Assembly: GCA_963545085.1 (NCBI GenBank)
Contig: CAUUHV010000001.1
Coordinates: 160,224-224,223, forward strand
Source of the DNA: Catonella sp963545085
GTDB taxonomy: Bacteria > Bacillota > Clostridia > Lachnospirales > Lachnospiraceae
DNA: 64,000 bases
Reading direction: 5' to 3'
The position numbers were made by a program, and so were the translations under genes. The notes under the pieces were generated by a model. It was not told the DNA's origin and did no database searches. It worked only from the letters and a program-made list of their open reading frames with translations. This document shows, piece by piece, positions 8,330 to 16,765 of the stretch (positions are counted from its first letter, which is position 1; every line of letters starts with the position of its first letter).

Positions 8330-9082
8330 ATGTCGGAGCTATTAAAAGTAAACAATTTGTCGGTAAACATAGATGATACGCCTATATTGAGAAATCTCAG
8401 CTTTTCTATAAAGGATGGAGAAACCCACGTGCTGATGGGACCTAACGGAGCGGGAAAGTCAACGCTCGGCTATACTCTGCTCGGAAGCCCGGAGTATACC
8501 GTAACGGGCGGTGAAATCTTTTTTGAAGGAGAGAATCTTGGAGAAGTTTCAACGGATGCTCGCGCAAAAATGGGAATGTATCTTTCATTTCAGAACCCTT
8601 ATGAGATAGCGGGTATAACTCTTGAAGGTTTTTTAAGAAGTGCCGTCAGGGCTGTTACGGGAAAGCCTCTTAAAATAATGCAATTTAAAAAAGATTTAAA
8701 GGAAGCGCTCGAGCTTTTGCAGATGGACGAGTCTTATGTAAGCAGAGACCTTAATGTGGGCTTTTCAGGCGGAGAGAAGAAAAAAGCCGAAATCTTGCAG
8801 ATGCTTATGTTAAGACCTAAACTTGCCATTCTTGACGAAACCGATTCGGGACTTGATGTGGATGCGGTAAAAAAGGTAAGTAAGGGTATAGAGGCTTATC
8901 AGAGAAACAGAGAAGGAGCGCTTCTCATAATTACCCACAGCACAAGAATTCTTGAGCCTCTTAAGGTCGATTATACCCATATTTTGGTAAAAGGAAGGCT
9001 TGTAGAAACGGGAGATGCTTCCCTTGTAACTGAAATAAATAAAAACGGCTTTTCCCGTTTTGAGAATACGGGGGTGGAGTAA
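8330..9082 (+). CDS. sufC: Fe-S cluster assembly ATPase SufC
   Basis: A 250-residue ABC-type ATPase with Walker A GPNGAGKST, the SufC-type signature FSGGEKKKAEI and Walker B LAILDETDSGLD. SufC drives conformational change of the SufBCD scaffold that builds Fe-S clusters in the cytosol. AGGAGG precedes ATG 8330. It is the first gene of a five-gene operon in the order C-B-D-S-U, which differs from the Bacillus order sufCDSUB. Confidence 0.96.
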   Translation: MSELLKVNNLSVNIDDTPILRNLSFSIKDGETHVLMGPNGAGKSTLGYTLLGSPEYTVTGGEIFFEGENLGEVSTDARAKMGMYLSFQNPYEIAGITLEGFLRSAVRAVTGKPLKIMQFKKDLKEALELLQMDESYVSRDLNVGFSGGEKKKAEILQMLMLRPKLAILDETDSGLDVDAVKKVSKGIEAYQRNREGALLIITHSTRILEPLKVDYTHILVKGRLVETGDASLVTEINKNGFSRFENTGVE

Positions 9083-10498
9083 TTGAGCGAAAAGGAAAAA
9101 ATGGTCATAGATGATGTAGACAGCAGCTTTTATGACTTCAGATATGAGGAAACCGATGATGATTTCTTAAAGCTTGATGAGGGGCTTACGACTGAAATTG
9201 TAAAGCGGATTTCAAAAGAAAAGAACGACCCGGAGTGGATGGCGCGGTTCAGATTAAAGTCGCTCGAGTTATATAATAAAATAGCGATGCCTGATTGGGG
9301 ACCCGCAATAGACGGTCTTGATATGGACAGAATCATTACTTACGTAAGATCAAAAGAGAATATGAAAACCGACTGGGAGGATGTACCGGACGATATTAAA
9401 AATACCTTTGAAAAGTTAGGTATTCCCGAAGCGGAAAGGAAATCTCTTGCCGGAGTGGGAGCGCAGTATGATTCGGAGCTTGTGTATCATAACGTAAGAG
9501 AAGAGGTGGCGGCATTAGGAGTGGTTTATACCGATCTTGAAAGTGCACTCACGGGCGAGTATTCGGATATGGTGGAGGAATATTTTATGAAGCTTGTGCC
9601 TCCTACCGACCATAAATTCGCGGCTTTGCACGGTGCTGTCTGGTCGGGCGGCTCTTTTGTGTATGTGCCTAAGGGAGTAAAGGTGGATATTCCGCTTCAG
9701 TCGTATTTCAGACTTAATGCTGCAGGAGCGGGACAGTTTGAGCATACGCTTATTATAGTTGATGAAGGAGCGGATTTACATTTCATAGAGGGATGTTCGG
9801 CGCCTAAGTATAATGTGGCCAATCTTCACGCCGGCTGTGTGGAACTTTATGTAAAGGCGGGCGCAAGGCTTAGATATTCAACCATTGAGAACTGGTCAAG
9901 GAATATGTATAACCTTAACACCAAAAGGGCGATTGTAGAGGAAAACGGTGTTATAGAGTGGGTTTCAGGCTCATTCGGCTCTCATGTTTCCTATCTTTAT
10001 CCTATGAGCATATTGAAAGGAAGAAACTCAAGGGCGGAGTTTACCGGAATAACCTTTTCGGGAAAAGGACAAAACCTTGATACGGGAGCTAAAATGGTGC
10101 ATATAGGTGAGGGTACGTCCTCGGTTATAAATACCAAATCGGTGGCAAAGGGCGGCGGAAAAAACACATACCGAAGCTCGGTAACGGTCGGCAAAGAAGC
10201 TAAAAAAAGCAAGGTTTTCGTTTCATGTCAGTCGCTTATGCTTGATTCGGATTCATGTTCGGATACGGTTCCGGTGATGGATATAAGAACTGACGATACG
10301 GATGTGGGACATGAGGCGAAGATAGGAAGAATAAGTGACGATGCGGTATTTTATCTTATGTCCAGAGGGCTTAGCGAGGAGGATGCCAAAGCTACTATAG
10401 TAAGCGGATTCGCAAATCCCGTTTCAAAAGAGCTGCCTCTTGAATATGCCGTTGAGATGAATAATCTTATCAGGCTTGAAATGAAAGGAGGTATGTAG
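9083..10498 (+). CDS. sufB: Fe-S cluster scaffold protein SufB
   Basis: A 471-residue SufB with the typical family length and a conserved C-terminal beta-helix region (CQSLMLDSDSCSDTVPVMD and DVGHEAKIGRISDDAVFYLM). In the SufBCD complex SufB receives persulfide sulfur and assembles the nascent cluster; a conserved cysteine and histidine are in these motifs. The start is a TTG directly after the sufC stop, with GGGGGTGGAG just upstream. It ends in TAG one base before sufD begins. Confidence 0.95.
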   Translation: MSEKEKMVIDDVDSSFYDFRYEETDDDFLKLDEGLTTEIVKRISKEKNDPEWMARFRLKSLELYNKIAMPDWGPAIDGLDMDRIITYVRSKENMKTDWEDVPDDIKNTFEKLGIPEAERKSLAGVGAQYDSELVYHNVREEVAALGVVYTDLESALTGEYSDMVEEYFMKLVPPTDHKFAALHGAVWSGGSFVYVPKGVKVDIPLQSYFRLNAAGAGQFEHTLIIVDEGADLHFIEGCSAPKYNVANLHAGCVELYVKAGARLRYSTIENWSRNMYNLNTKRAIVEENGVIEWVSGSFGSHVSYLYPMSILKGRNSRAEFTGITFSGKGQNLDTGAKMVHIGEGTSSVINTKSVAKGGGKNTYRSSVTVGKEAKKSKVFVSCQSLMLDSDSCSDTVPVMDIRTDDTDVGHEAKIGRISDDAVFYLMSRGLSEEDAKATIVSGFANPVSKELPLEYAVEMNNLIRLEMKGGM

Positions 10499-11680
10499 AT
10501 GAAATTCAGATTACGGGGAAGGGTAAATTATCTTCCTGTAGCCACATTCAGGAAACTTACGGATAATTATGCCGAGGCGGATTTATCGGCTGAAAAAATA
10601 AAAGAGAACGATGTTAAAGATATTTATCTGTCTGAGGGTTTAAATATACTTACCGAAGGTGAGGAATTTGAGAATATAGTAAAAATCGCTTCGGCGGTTG
10701 AGACCGGAATGGAAGCCTTGAATATAGACACAAAGGCAATGAAGGACAGTCTTTCGGGAGATATAGTAAGCGAAGGAGTGACCAAAGCGAAATCAAGCGG
10801 CATTATAGAGGCTGCAATGGAAGAAGCGGGCATAGCTTTAAAGGTTTTTGTGACTGATAAAGAAGCAAAAATAAAGGAGCCTGTTAAAATAAATTACAGA
10901 CCCGACAGCGGAAGCATAGTGGAAAATCACATAATTTATCTGAGAGAAGGCTCTTCACTTACTTTAATACAGATGTTTGAATCGGAAGATGAAGAGAATA
11001 ATCTTGTCGGAATAAGGACAAGGGTTTATGCGGAAAAAAATGCGAGTATAAAGCTTGTAAAGGTAAATCTGCTTGGAAATAAGACTGACAGATTTGACGA
11101 TATGGGTTTTTATCTGTCAGATGACGCGGAAGCTGAGCTTGTGGAGCTTGAACTTGGCGGAAACAGAGTTTATGCCGGAGTAAGAACCGAGCTTGTAGGA
11201 CGAAGGAGCAGGTATTTAAGTGATACCGGCTATCTTTGCAGGGGTGAGAGTCTCCTTGATATGAATTTTATCACAAACCATTTAGGGAAGGCTTCAAGCT
11301 GCAATATGGACGCAAGCGGCGTACTTATGGACTCGGCGACAAAGGTATACAGAGGAAGCATTGATTTTAAAGAGGGTGCTAAGGGAGCAAGAGGCTTTGA
11401 AACCGAGGAAACTCTGCATTTCAGCCCGAATGTAATAAACAAGTCGGTTCCTCTTATACTCTGTCATGAGGATGATGTTGAGGGTGATCACGGGGCTACG
11501 ATAGGACGGCTTGATGATGCTCTCCTTTTCTACATCAATTCGAGAGGAATAGATGCCGAGGCGGCAAAGGAGCTTATGACAATGGCAAGAATAAATGCCG
11601 TTACGAATAAGATAGAGGATGAAGAAACCGTAGACAGAGTAAGACAGTATGTGAGCGAGGTATTTAATGGTGAAAAATAA
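10499..11680 (+). CDS. sufD: Fe-S cluster assembly protein SufD
   Basis: A 393-residue SufB/SufD-family protein, shorter than SufB and downstream of it. The C-terminal motif CHEDDVEGDHGATIGRLDDA, with the conserved histidine, and LLFYINSRGID are clear. It forms the heterodimer partner of SufB in the SufBC2D scaffold. The N-terminal half is poorly conserved, as usual for SufD. ATG follows the sufB stop with AAAGGAGG at 10484-10491. Its 3' end overlaps sufS by 14 bases. Confidence 0.9.
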   Translation: MKFRLRGRVNYLPVATFRKLTDNYAEADLSAEKIKENDVKDIYLSEGLNILTEGEEFENIVKIASAVETGMEALNIDTKAMKDSLSGDIVSEGVTKAKSSGIIEAAMEEAGIALKVFVTDKEAKIKEPVKINYRPDSGSIVENHIIYLREGSSLTLIQMFESEDEENNLVGIRTRVYAEKNASIKLVKVNLLGNKTDRFDDMGFYLSDDAEAELVELELGGNRVYAGVRTELVGRRSRYLSDTGYLCRGESLLDMNFITNHLGKASSCNMDASGVLMDSATKVYRGSIDFKEGAKGARGFETEETLHFSPNVINKSVPLILCHEDDVEGDHGATIGRLDDALLFYINSRGIDAEAAKELMTMARINAVTNKIEDEETVDRVRQYVSEVFNGEK

Positions 11681-12887
11681 TATCAGAGGGGATTTTGAGG
11701 TTTTTACCAAGTATCCCGAACTCATTTATTTTGATAATGCTGCAACAACTCAAAAACCTAAGCAGGTACTTGAAGTTGTAAAAAAATATTACGAAGAAGA
11801 AAACGCGAATCCTTTAAGAGGGGTTTACGATTTATCAGTAAAGGCTACGGAAGTTTATGAAAGTGCGAGAGAAAAGGCGGCGGCGTTTATAAATGCCGCT
11901 TCTTCCTCTGAAATAGTATTTACAAGAAATGCCACCGAAAGTCTTAATCTGATAGCTTACAGCTATGCGCTAAATACTCTGAAAGAGGGCGATGAAATAG
12001 TTATTACCGTGGCAGAGCATCACAGCAATATATTACCTTGGCAGATGGCGGCATCAAAGACAGGAGCTAAACTTATTTATCTTTATCCGGATAATCAGGG
12101 AAATTTTTCCGATGATGAAATAGAGCTTAAAATAACGGATAAGGCTAAAATAGTGGCTATAGCTCATATTTCAAATGTCTTAGGCTGCCTTAATCCTGTG
12201 GAAAAGGTGATTAAAAAGGCTCACTCGGCGGGAGCGGTCGCGGTTATTGACGGGGCTCAGAGCGTACCGCATATAAAAGTGGATGTAAAGGCTCTTGACG
12301 CTGATTTTTATGTATTTTCGGGGCATAAGATGCTTGCCCCTATGGGTATAGGAGTGCTTTACGGAAAGAAAGCTCTGCTTGAAGCCATGCCTCCGTTTTT
12401 AACCGGCGGAGAGATGATAGAATATGTGGATATAGATAAGGCGACATTCGCGGAGGCTCCTAATAAATTCGAGGCGGGGACAGTGAATGTAGGCGCCGCG
12501 GCAGGGCTTGCGGCGGCTATAGATTATATAAATGAGATTGGCTTTGATTATATAGAGGAAGCGGAACTGAGGCTTACAAAAAGGATAATGGACGGAATGA
12601 GGGAACTTTCTTATATAAATATAATAGGAAGTGAAAATCCCGAAAATCATCACGGCATAGTTACATTTACCGTAAATGATGTCCATCCTCATGATGTCGC
12701 GTCCATTTTAAATGAGGAAAAGGCGGCTATAAGGGCGGGACACCACTGCGCGCAGCCGTTGATGAAGTATTTGGGACTTAACGCTACGGATAGAGCAAGT
12801 GTGTATTTCTATAACACAGATGATGAAGCCGACAGATTTTTGAAAGCGCTTACTAAGGTAAGGGGGTGGTTAGGATATGGAGCTTAA
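11667..12887 (+). CDS. sufS: cysteine desulfurase SufS
   Basis: A 406-residue class V aminotransferase fold PLP enzyme. The PLP lysine lies in FSGHKMLAPMGIGVLYG, histidine in VAEHHSNILPW, and the catalytic cysteine in RAGHHCAQPLM. It removes sulfur from cysteine as an enzyme persulfide, passed on to SufU. Group II desulfurases of Firmicutes have this length and the short cysteine loop. Overlaps sufD upstream and sufU downstream, so translation is probably coupled. Confidence 0.95.
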   Translation: MVKNNIRGDFEVFTKYPELIYFDNAATTQKPKQVLEVVKKYYEEENANPLRGVYDLSVKATEVYESAREKAAAFINAASSSEIVFTRNATESLNLIAYSYALNTLKEGDEIVITVAEHHSNILPWQMAASKTGAKLIYLYPDNQGNFSDDEIELKITDKAKIVAIAHISNVLGCLNPVEKVIKKAHSAGAVAVIDGAQSVPHIKVDVKALDADFYVFSGHKMLAPMGIGVLYGKKALLEAMPPFLTGGEMIEYVDIDKATFAEAPNKFEAGTVNVGAAAGLAAAIDYINEIGFDYIEEAELRLTKRIMDGMRELSYINIIGSENPENHHGIVTFTVNDVHPHDVASILNEEKAAIRAGHHCAQPLMKYLGLNATDRASVYFYNTDDEADRFLKALTKVRGWLGYGA

Positions 12888-13305
12888 ACAGATTTACGGG
12901 GAGATTCTCACTGAACATAATATGAACCCGAACAATAAAAGAAGTATAGAAAATCCGACAATAGAACTAAGAGGAGTCAATCCGAGCTGCGGTGACGATA
13001 TTACTCTTCAATTAAAGATAGAGGACGGAAAGGTTACGGACGGCGGCTATATAGGGAGCGGCTGTGCCGTTTCGCAGGCTTCTGCGGACATGATGCTTGA
13101 TCTTATGATAGGAAAAAGTAAAGAGGAGGCGTTGAGGTTAGCGGAGCTTTTTACGAAAATGATAAAAGGTGAAGAAAAAGATGACGAAGCTCTTTCGGTG
13201 CTTGATGAAGCGGTAGCATTAAAAGATATTTCACATATGCCGGCAAGAGTTAAATGCGCTTTGCTCGGATGGCGTACAATGAAGGAAATGTTGGAGGATG
13301 AGTAA
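12877..13305 (+). CDS. sufU: sulfur-transfer protein SufU
   Basis: A 142-residue IscU-like protein of the SufU type. Three cysteines (NPSCGDD, GSGCAVS, VKCALLGW) and an Asp in the first motif bind the zinc through which SufU accepts persulfide from SufS in Firmicutes. The insertion between the second and third cysteine is characteristic of SufU as opposed to IscU. It overlaps sufS by 11 bases and is last in the operon. A short hairpin with an A-rich tail follows, not a convincing terminator. Confidence 0.94.
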   Translation: MELKQIYGEILTEHNMNPNNKRSIENPTIELRGVNPSCGDDITLQLKIEDGKVTDGGYIGSGCAVSQASADMMLDLMIGKSKEEALRLAELFTKMIKGEEKDDEALSVLDEAVALKDISHMPARVKCALLGWRTMKEMLEDE

Positions 13306-13421
13306 TCCGAAATTTTTTCGGAAAAAGTGAACAAATTTAACAGGAAAAAATAGGAAAAAAATTAGGCTGATTTTAACTAAAAATAAGCAACTTTTTCTAC
13401 ATCCGATATTCCTAAAACTAC

Positions 13422-13450
13422 TTGCGTTAAGAAGTATAAACATATATACT
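13422..13450 (+). promoter_or_regulatory. promoter of the 52-residue gene
   Basis: TTGCGT (13422-13427) and TATACT (13445-13450) with a 17-base spacer, 33 bases before the ATG at 13484. Confidence 0.55.
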
Positions 13451-13483
13451 GTATCCAGACAAGCAAGTTTGGAGGAAAATCGG

Positions 13484-13642
13484 ATGAATAATTTTTTTAG
13501 CGCTGAGGATCTTGAACTTTTAAACGAAGAACTCGAGATAATGGAACATTCGGAAATTAAAAAAGAAGAAGATGATCCGGAAATGGACGCTTCAAAGAGA
13601 AGATATCTTGAAATTATAAAAAAGCATAAGGAAGATAAGTAA
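13484..13642 (+). CDS. small acidic protein of unknown function (52 residues)
   Basis: ATG 13484 follows a strong GGAGG at 13471-13475, and a promoter-like pair lies just upstream, so this is likely a real gene although too short for usual thresholds. The product is highly charged: an acidic helix (LELLNEELEIMEHSEIKKEE), then DDPEMDASKRRYLEII and a lysine-rich end. No cysteine, no membrane segment, no signal peptide. I do not recognise a family. It lies between the suf operon and the Tad operon with spacers on both sides, so it appears monocistronic. Confidence 0.65.
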   Translation: MNNFFSAEDLELLNEELEIMEHSEIKKEEDDPEMDASKRRYLEIIKKHKEDK

Positions 13643-13957
13643 AATTCAAGCGGTTTATACTGTATTTCTCAGGTTTTGGAAACTCCTTCCCCGCAGCGGT
13701 GCATGTGCGGGAAGGAGGCTTATGAGGTCTGAATTCTTTAAATCTTAATAAATCTTAAATAATTTTTTGAAATCCTGATAATTAAATTTTAACGGACTGT
13801 TTTTATTCAAAACATAGGTGTTTTTTGTGTGCGTATTTTAATGAAAACAGGCTTAATAATGTCGTGCCGTTTATACGAAAACAAGCTCCCCGATACAGGC
13901 GGCAAAAGCATATTGGCTTGAAAGATTTGATTTACGGCGGGAGGAGGTGATCAATGA
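13643..13957. other. intergenic region before the Tad operon
   Basis: Contains a GC-rich hairpin at 13683-13717 (CTCCTTCC-CCGCA pairing with TGCGGGAAGGAG, one bulge) that lacks a U-run, so termination is uncertain. The remainder should hold the Tad promoter but no clear -35/-10 pair was found. Confidence 0.45.
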
Positions 13958-14860
13958 TTGAAAGAGAGAGCCCTTATAATTTTGGACGAGCCGGAATATG
14001 CGGGAGCTCTTGCGGACAGGCTGAATCGTTCAAAGGAGCTTGACCTCCTGGTGCTTAATTTTGCTTCTGAATCCGATGTTTTAAAGCATATTGAAGAATA
14101 TAAGGATATATATTTGCTTGTAAATGAAAATAAAAAAACGGAGGAAATATCTCCGAGTTTTGAGGAAGGACATATTATTGTCTTGGCTGAAAACAGAGGA
14201 GGTGAAAAAAACGGTCCGTGGATATATAAGTACCAGTCTGCAACACTTATAACCAAAGAAATAATTTCTCTGATATCGGACAGAGCTTTTGAAAGGATAG
14301 AGGCTGAAAATAAAATATATACCGTATTTTCACCCAAAAACGCATTGGAACGTGAAGAATATGCGAAGGTGCTGTGCCGGGATTTGAATGAAAAGGGTTC
14401 CGTGCTTTATCTCGATATGGAGACATTTTCTTCCGAGGGACAAACAGACGGAGAAACAGAAAGAGGTATGTCCGAGCTTATTTATTATATAAAAAAGGGA
14501 GGGGAGCAGCTTAAGTGGAAGCTTAAATCCGTAATAAAATCGGACGGGATGTCTGGCAGGATACTTCCGGTGAGGTGCTCTCTTGATCTTTTTGAATTAA
14601 ACGGAGAGGATATGAAAAGGCTCATAGGCATTTTGGAAGAAATGACCGAATATACATTCATAATTATAAATTTAGGCTTTTATAATAATGCCGCTTCGAC
14701 TCTGTTTTCTTTAAGCTCACATATAGATGTGGTAGTGACAAGAGGTAAAGGAAGCAAGGAGAGCGCGGATTATTTTATGGAAGAGCTTAGACTGATGAAG
14801 CGGAAAGATATAGAAAGGAGGGTACAGATAGTAGAATTTGAAGCGAACACTTTCATGTAA
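13958..14860 (+). CDS. TadZ/CpaE-like degenerate MinD-type protein
   Basis: A 300-residue protein at the head of the Tad operon. The N-terminal half looks like an atypical receiver domain (starting RALIILDEPEYAGALADRL), the second half like a MinD/ParA-fold domain (VLYLDMETF, FIIINLGFYNNAASTLF, HIDVVVTRGKGSKES). The Walker A motif expected near residue 125 is absent: the region reads TVFSPKNALEREEYAKV. TadZ/CpaE proteins place Tad pilus assembly at the pole, and several lack ATPase residues. The start is TTG 13958 with GGAGGTGA at 13943-13950; an ATG four bases earlier is in another frame. The assignment rests on context and fold-like patterns. Confidence 0.6.
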   Translation: MKERALIILDEPEYAGALADRLNRSKELDLLVLNFASESDVLKHIEEYKDIYLLVNENKKTEEISPSFEEGHIIVLAENRGGEKNGPWIYKYQSATLITKEIISLISDRAFERIEAENKIYTVFSPKNALEREEYAKVLCRDLNEKGSVLYLDMETFSSEGQTDGETERGMSELIYYIKKGGEQLKWKLKSVIKSDGMSGRILPVRCSLDLFELNGEDMKRLIGILEEMTEYTFIIINLGFYNNAASTLFSLSSHIDVVVTRGKGSKESADYFMEELRLMKRKDIERRVQIVEFEANTFM

Positions 14861-16058
14861 ATTAAAAGAAGAGCTTTTGGAAAGACTTGATTTTTCAAGA
14901 GAGCTGAGTGACGAAGAGGTAATGAATGAAATAGAAGAGAGGGTGCTTGAGGCGGGAAGAAATGACTATATAAGCGTAGAGGATAAGAAAGAACTTTGTC
15001 TTGAAATATTTAATTCCGTGAGAAGATTGGGTCCTTTACAGCAGCTTATAGACGATGATGATATTTCGGAAATTATGGTAAACGGACCGGATAATATTTT
15101 TATAGAAAAATCAGGCAAAATAAGCAGATTTGAAAGCGTGATGGAATCGGAGGAACAGCTTGAGGATATAGTTCAACAGATAGTTTCGGGGGTGAACAGG
15201 GTAGTAAACGAGGCAAATCCGATAGTGGACGCAAGGCTTTCGGACGGTTCGAGAGTAAATGTGGTGCTTCCGCCGATTGCGTTAAACGGAGCGGTAGTTA
15301 CCATAAGAAAATTTCCCAAGATTCCGATGAATATGAAAAGACTTTTATCTTTCGGTACTCTAACCGAAGAATGCTCCGAATTTCTAAAAATCATAACGGC
15401 TTCCGGCTGCAATCTAATTGTGAGCGGCGGCACGTCATCGGGAAAAACATCATTTTTAAATGCTCTGTCCGATTACATTCCTAAAGAAGAAAGAGTGATA
15501 GTAATGGAAGATTCTGCAGAGCTGCAAATTTTCGGCATACCCAATCTTGTAAGACTTGAAACCAGAAATTCCAATATAGAAGGAAAAGGCGAGATAGGAA
15601 TAGGAGATTTAATAAAATCAGCCTTACGAATGCGGCCGGATCGAATTCTGGTCGGCGAAGTAAGGGACGGAAACGCGGCGGTAATGCTTCTTAACGCATT
15701 CAATACCGGGCATTACGGTGAGAGTACCATACACAGCAATTCAGCGGAAGATACACTTTCGAGGCTTGAAACTCTTATTCTTACCGGAGCGAAAATTCCA
15801 ATGGAAGCGGTTAAAAGACAAATATCCTCGGCGATAGATTATATAGTGTACCTGGGCAGACTTAAGGACGGTACGAGAAGGCTTTTAGAGGTGAGTGAGC
15901 TTGAACAGGCTGAAAACGGAGATATTAAACTTAACAGGATATATGAATATGTATCCGAAAAAGGGCTTATAAGAACGGGCAAACCCGAAAAGAGCCTGTT
16001 AAAAATAGAAATGGCGGGTTTTAAAGATGAACTATTTAAAATATATGAGAACTCCTAA
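14838..16058 (+). CDS. cpaF: Tad pilus assembly ATPase CpaF/TadA
   Basis: A 406-residue secretion ATPase of the CpaF (TadA) type. The N-terminal domain carries IDDDDISEIMVNGPDNIFIE, followed by Walker A GGTSSGKTSF, the Asp-box EDSAELQI and Walker B RPDRILVGEVRD, then HSNSAEDTLSRLE. It powers polymerisation of the Flp pilus. The first possible start is TTG 14838, overlapping the TadZ-like gene by 23 bases, with AAAGGAGGG about 15 bases upstream; a later start would lose N-terminal family sequence. Confidence 0.93.
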   Translation: MKRTLSCKLKEELLERLDFSRELSDEEVMNEIEERVLEAGRNDYISVEDKKELCLEIFNSVRRLGPLQQLIDDDDISEIMVNGPDNIFIEKSGKISRFESVMESEEQLEDIVQQIVSGVNRVVNEANPIVDARLSDGSRVNVVLPPIALNGAVVTIRKFPKIPMNMKRLLSFGTLTEECSEFLKIITASGCNLIVSGGTSSGKTSFLNALSDYIPKEERVIVMEDSAELQIFGIPNLVRLETRNSNIEGKGEIGIGDLIKSALRMRPDRILVGEVRDGNAAVMLLNAFNTGHYGESTIHSNSAEDTLSRLETLILTGAKIPMEAVKRQISSAIDYIVYLGRLKDGTRRLLEVSELEQAENGDIKLNRIYEYVSEKGLIRTGKPEKSLLKIEMAGFKDELFKIYENS

Positions 16059-16764
16059 GGAATGGATGAAATTGATTTTGATATGGTCTTCGGTATCGGC
16101 GGTCTTCGGTTTTCTGTTTTATAGAGAAATAGCAGGCGCAGCGGCAGTTTTCCCTTTTATCTTCGTATATGAGAGATTTGAAAGAAAAAAGCTCATAGAG
16201 GACAGAAAAAGAAAGCTTGCGGCTCAGTTTGTGGAAGCGGTAAAAGTAATGACGGGAGGGCTTAAGGCGGGAAATTCTCTTGAAAAAACCGTAACAAAGG
16301 CAAGAGAAAGACTTCTTGATATTTATTCCGAAGATGAACCGATAATGAAAGAGTTAAGTTTAATGGAGACGGGACTTAAAATGAATATTTCGGTAGAAGT
16401 CTTATTTTCGGATTTCGGAAAAAGAAGCGGAGTTGAGGATATAAGGGAGTTTGCGGAAGTTTGTGCCATTTCAAAAAGAGCCGGAGGAAATTTGGTTAAG
16501 GTCATGGAACATACTTCGGATTTTATAGTCGAAAAAGCGGAAATAGAAAGAGATATACAGACCGTGATAAGCGGAAAAAAACTTGAAGGAAGATGCATGG
16601 CATTTGTACTTCCGGGACTTCTTGCCTATATGAATTTTACCATGGGGGATATGATGAGCTCTCTTTACCATAATTTTACGGGCAGGCTTATTATGAGCGG
16701 AGCGCTTGCGGGATATCTGATTTGCCTTCTTTGGTTTGAGAAACTTACGGATATAAAGGTGTGA
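16027..16764 (+). CDS. Tad inner-membrane platform protein TadB (T2SSF)
   Basis: A 245-residue type II secretion F-domain protein. Two close membrane helices come early (about 17-50), then a cytosolic helical T2SSF domain (AAQFVEAVKVMTGGLKAGNSLEKTV, split here only as a landmark around residues 65-90, and CAISKRAGGNL), then two C-terminal helices (about 195-240). Such proteins form the membrane platform with TadC and contact CpaF. It overlaps cpaF by 32 bases. Confidence 0.85.
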   Translation: MNYLKYMRTPKEWMKLILIWSSVSAVFGFLFYREIAGAAAVFPFIFVYERFERKKLIEDRKRKLAAQFVEAVKVMTGGLKAGNSLEKTVTKARERLLDIYSEDEPIMKELSLMETGLKMNISVEVLFSDFGKRSGVEDIREFAEVCAISKRAGGNLVKVMEHTSDFIVEKAEIERDIQTVISGKKLEGRCMAFVLPGLLAYMNFTMGDMMSSLYHNFTGRLIMSGALAGYLICLLWFEKLTDIKV

Positions 16765-16765
16765 T

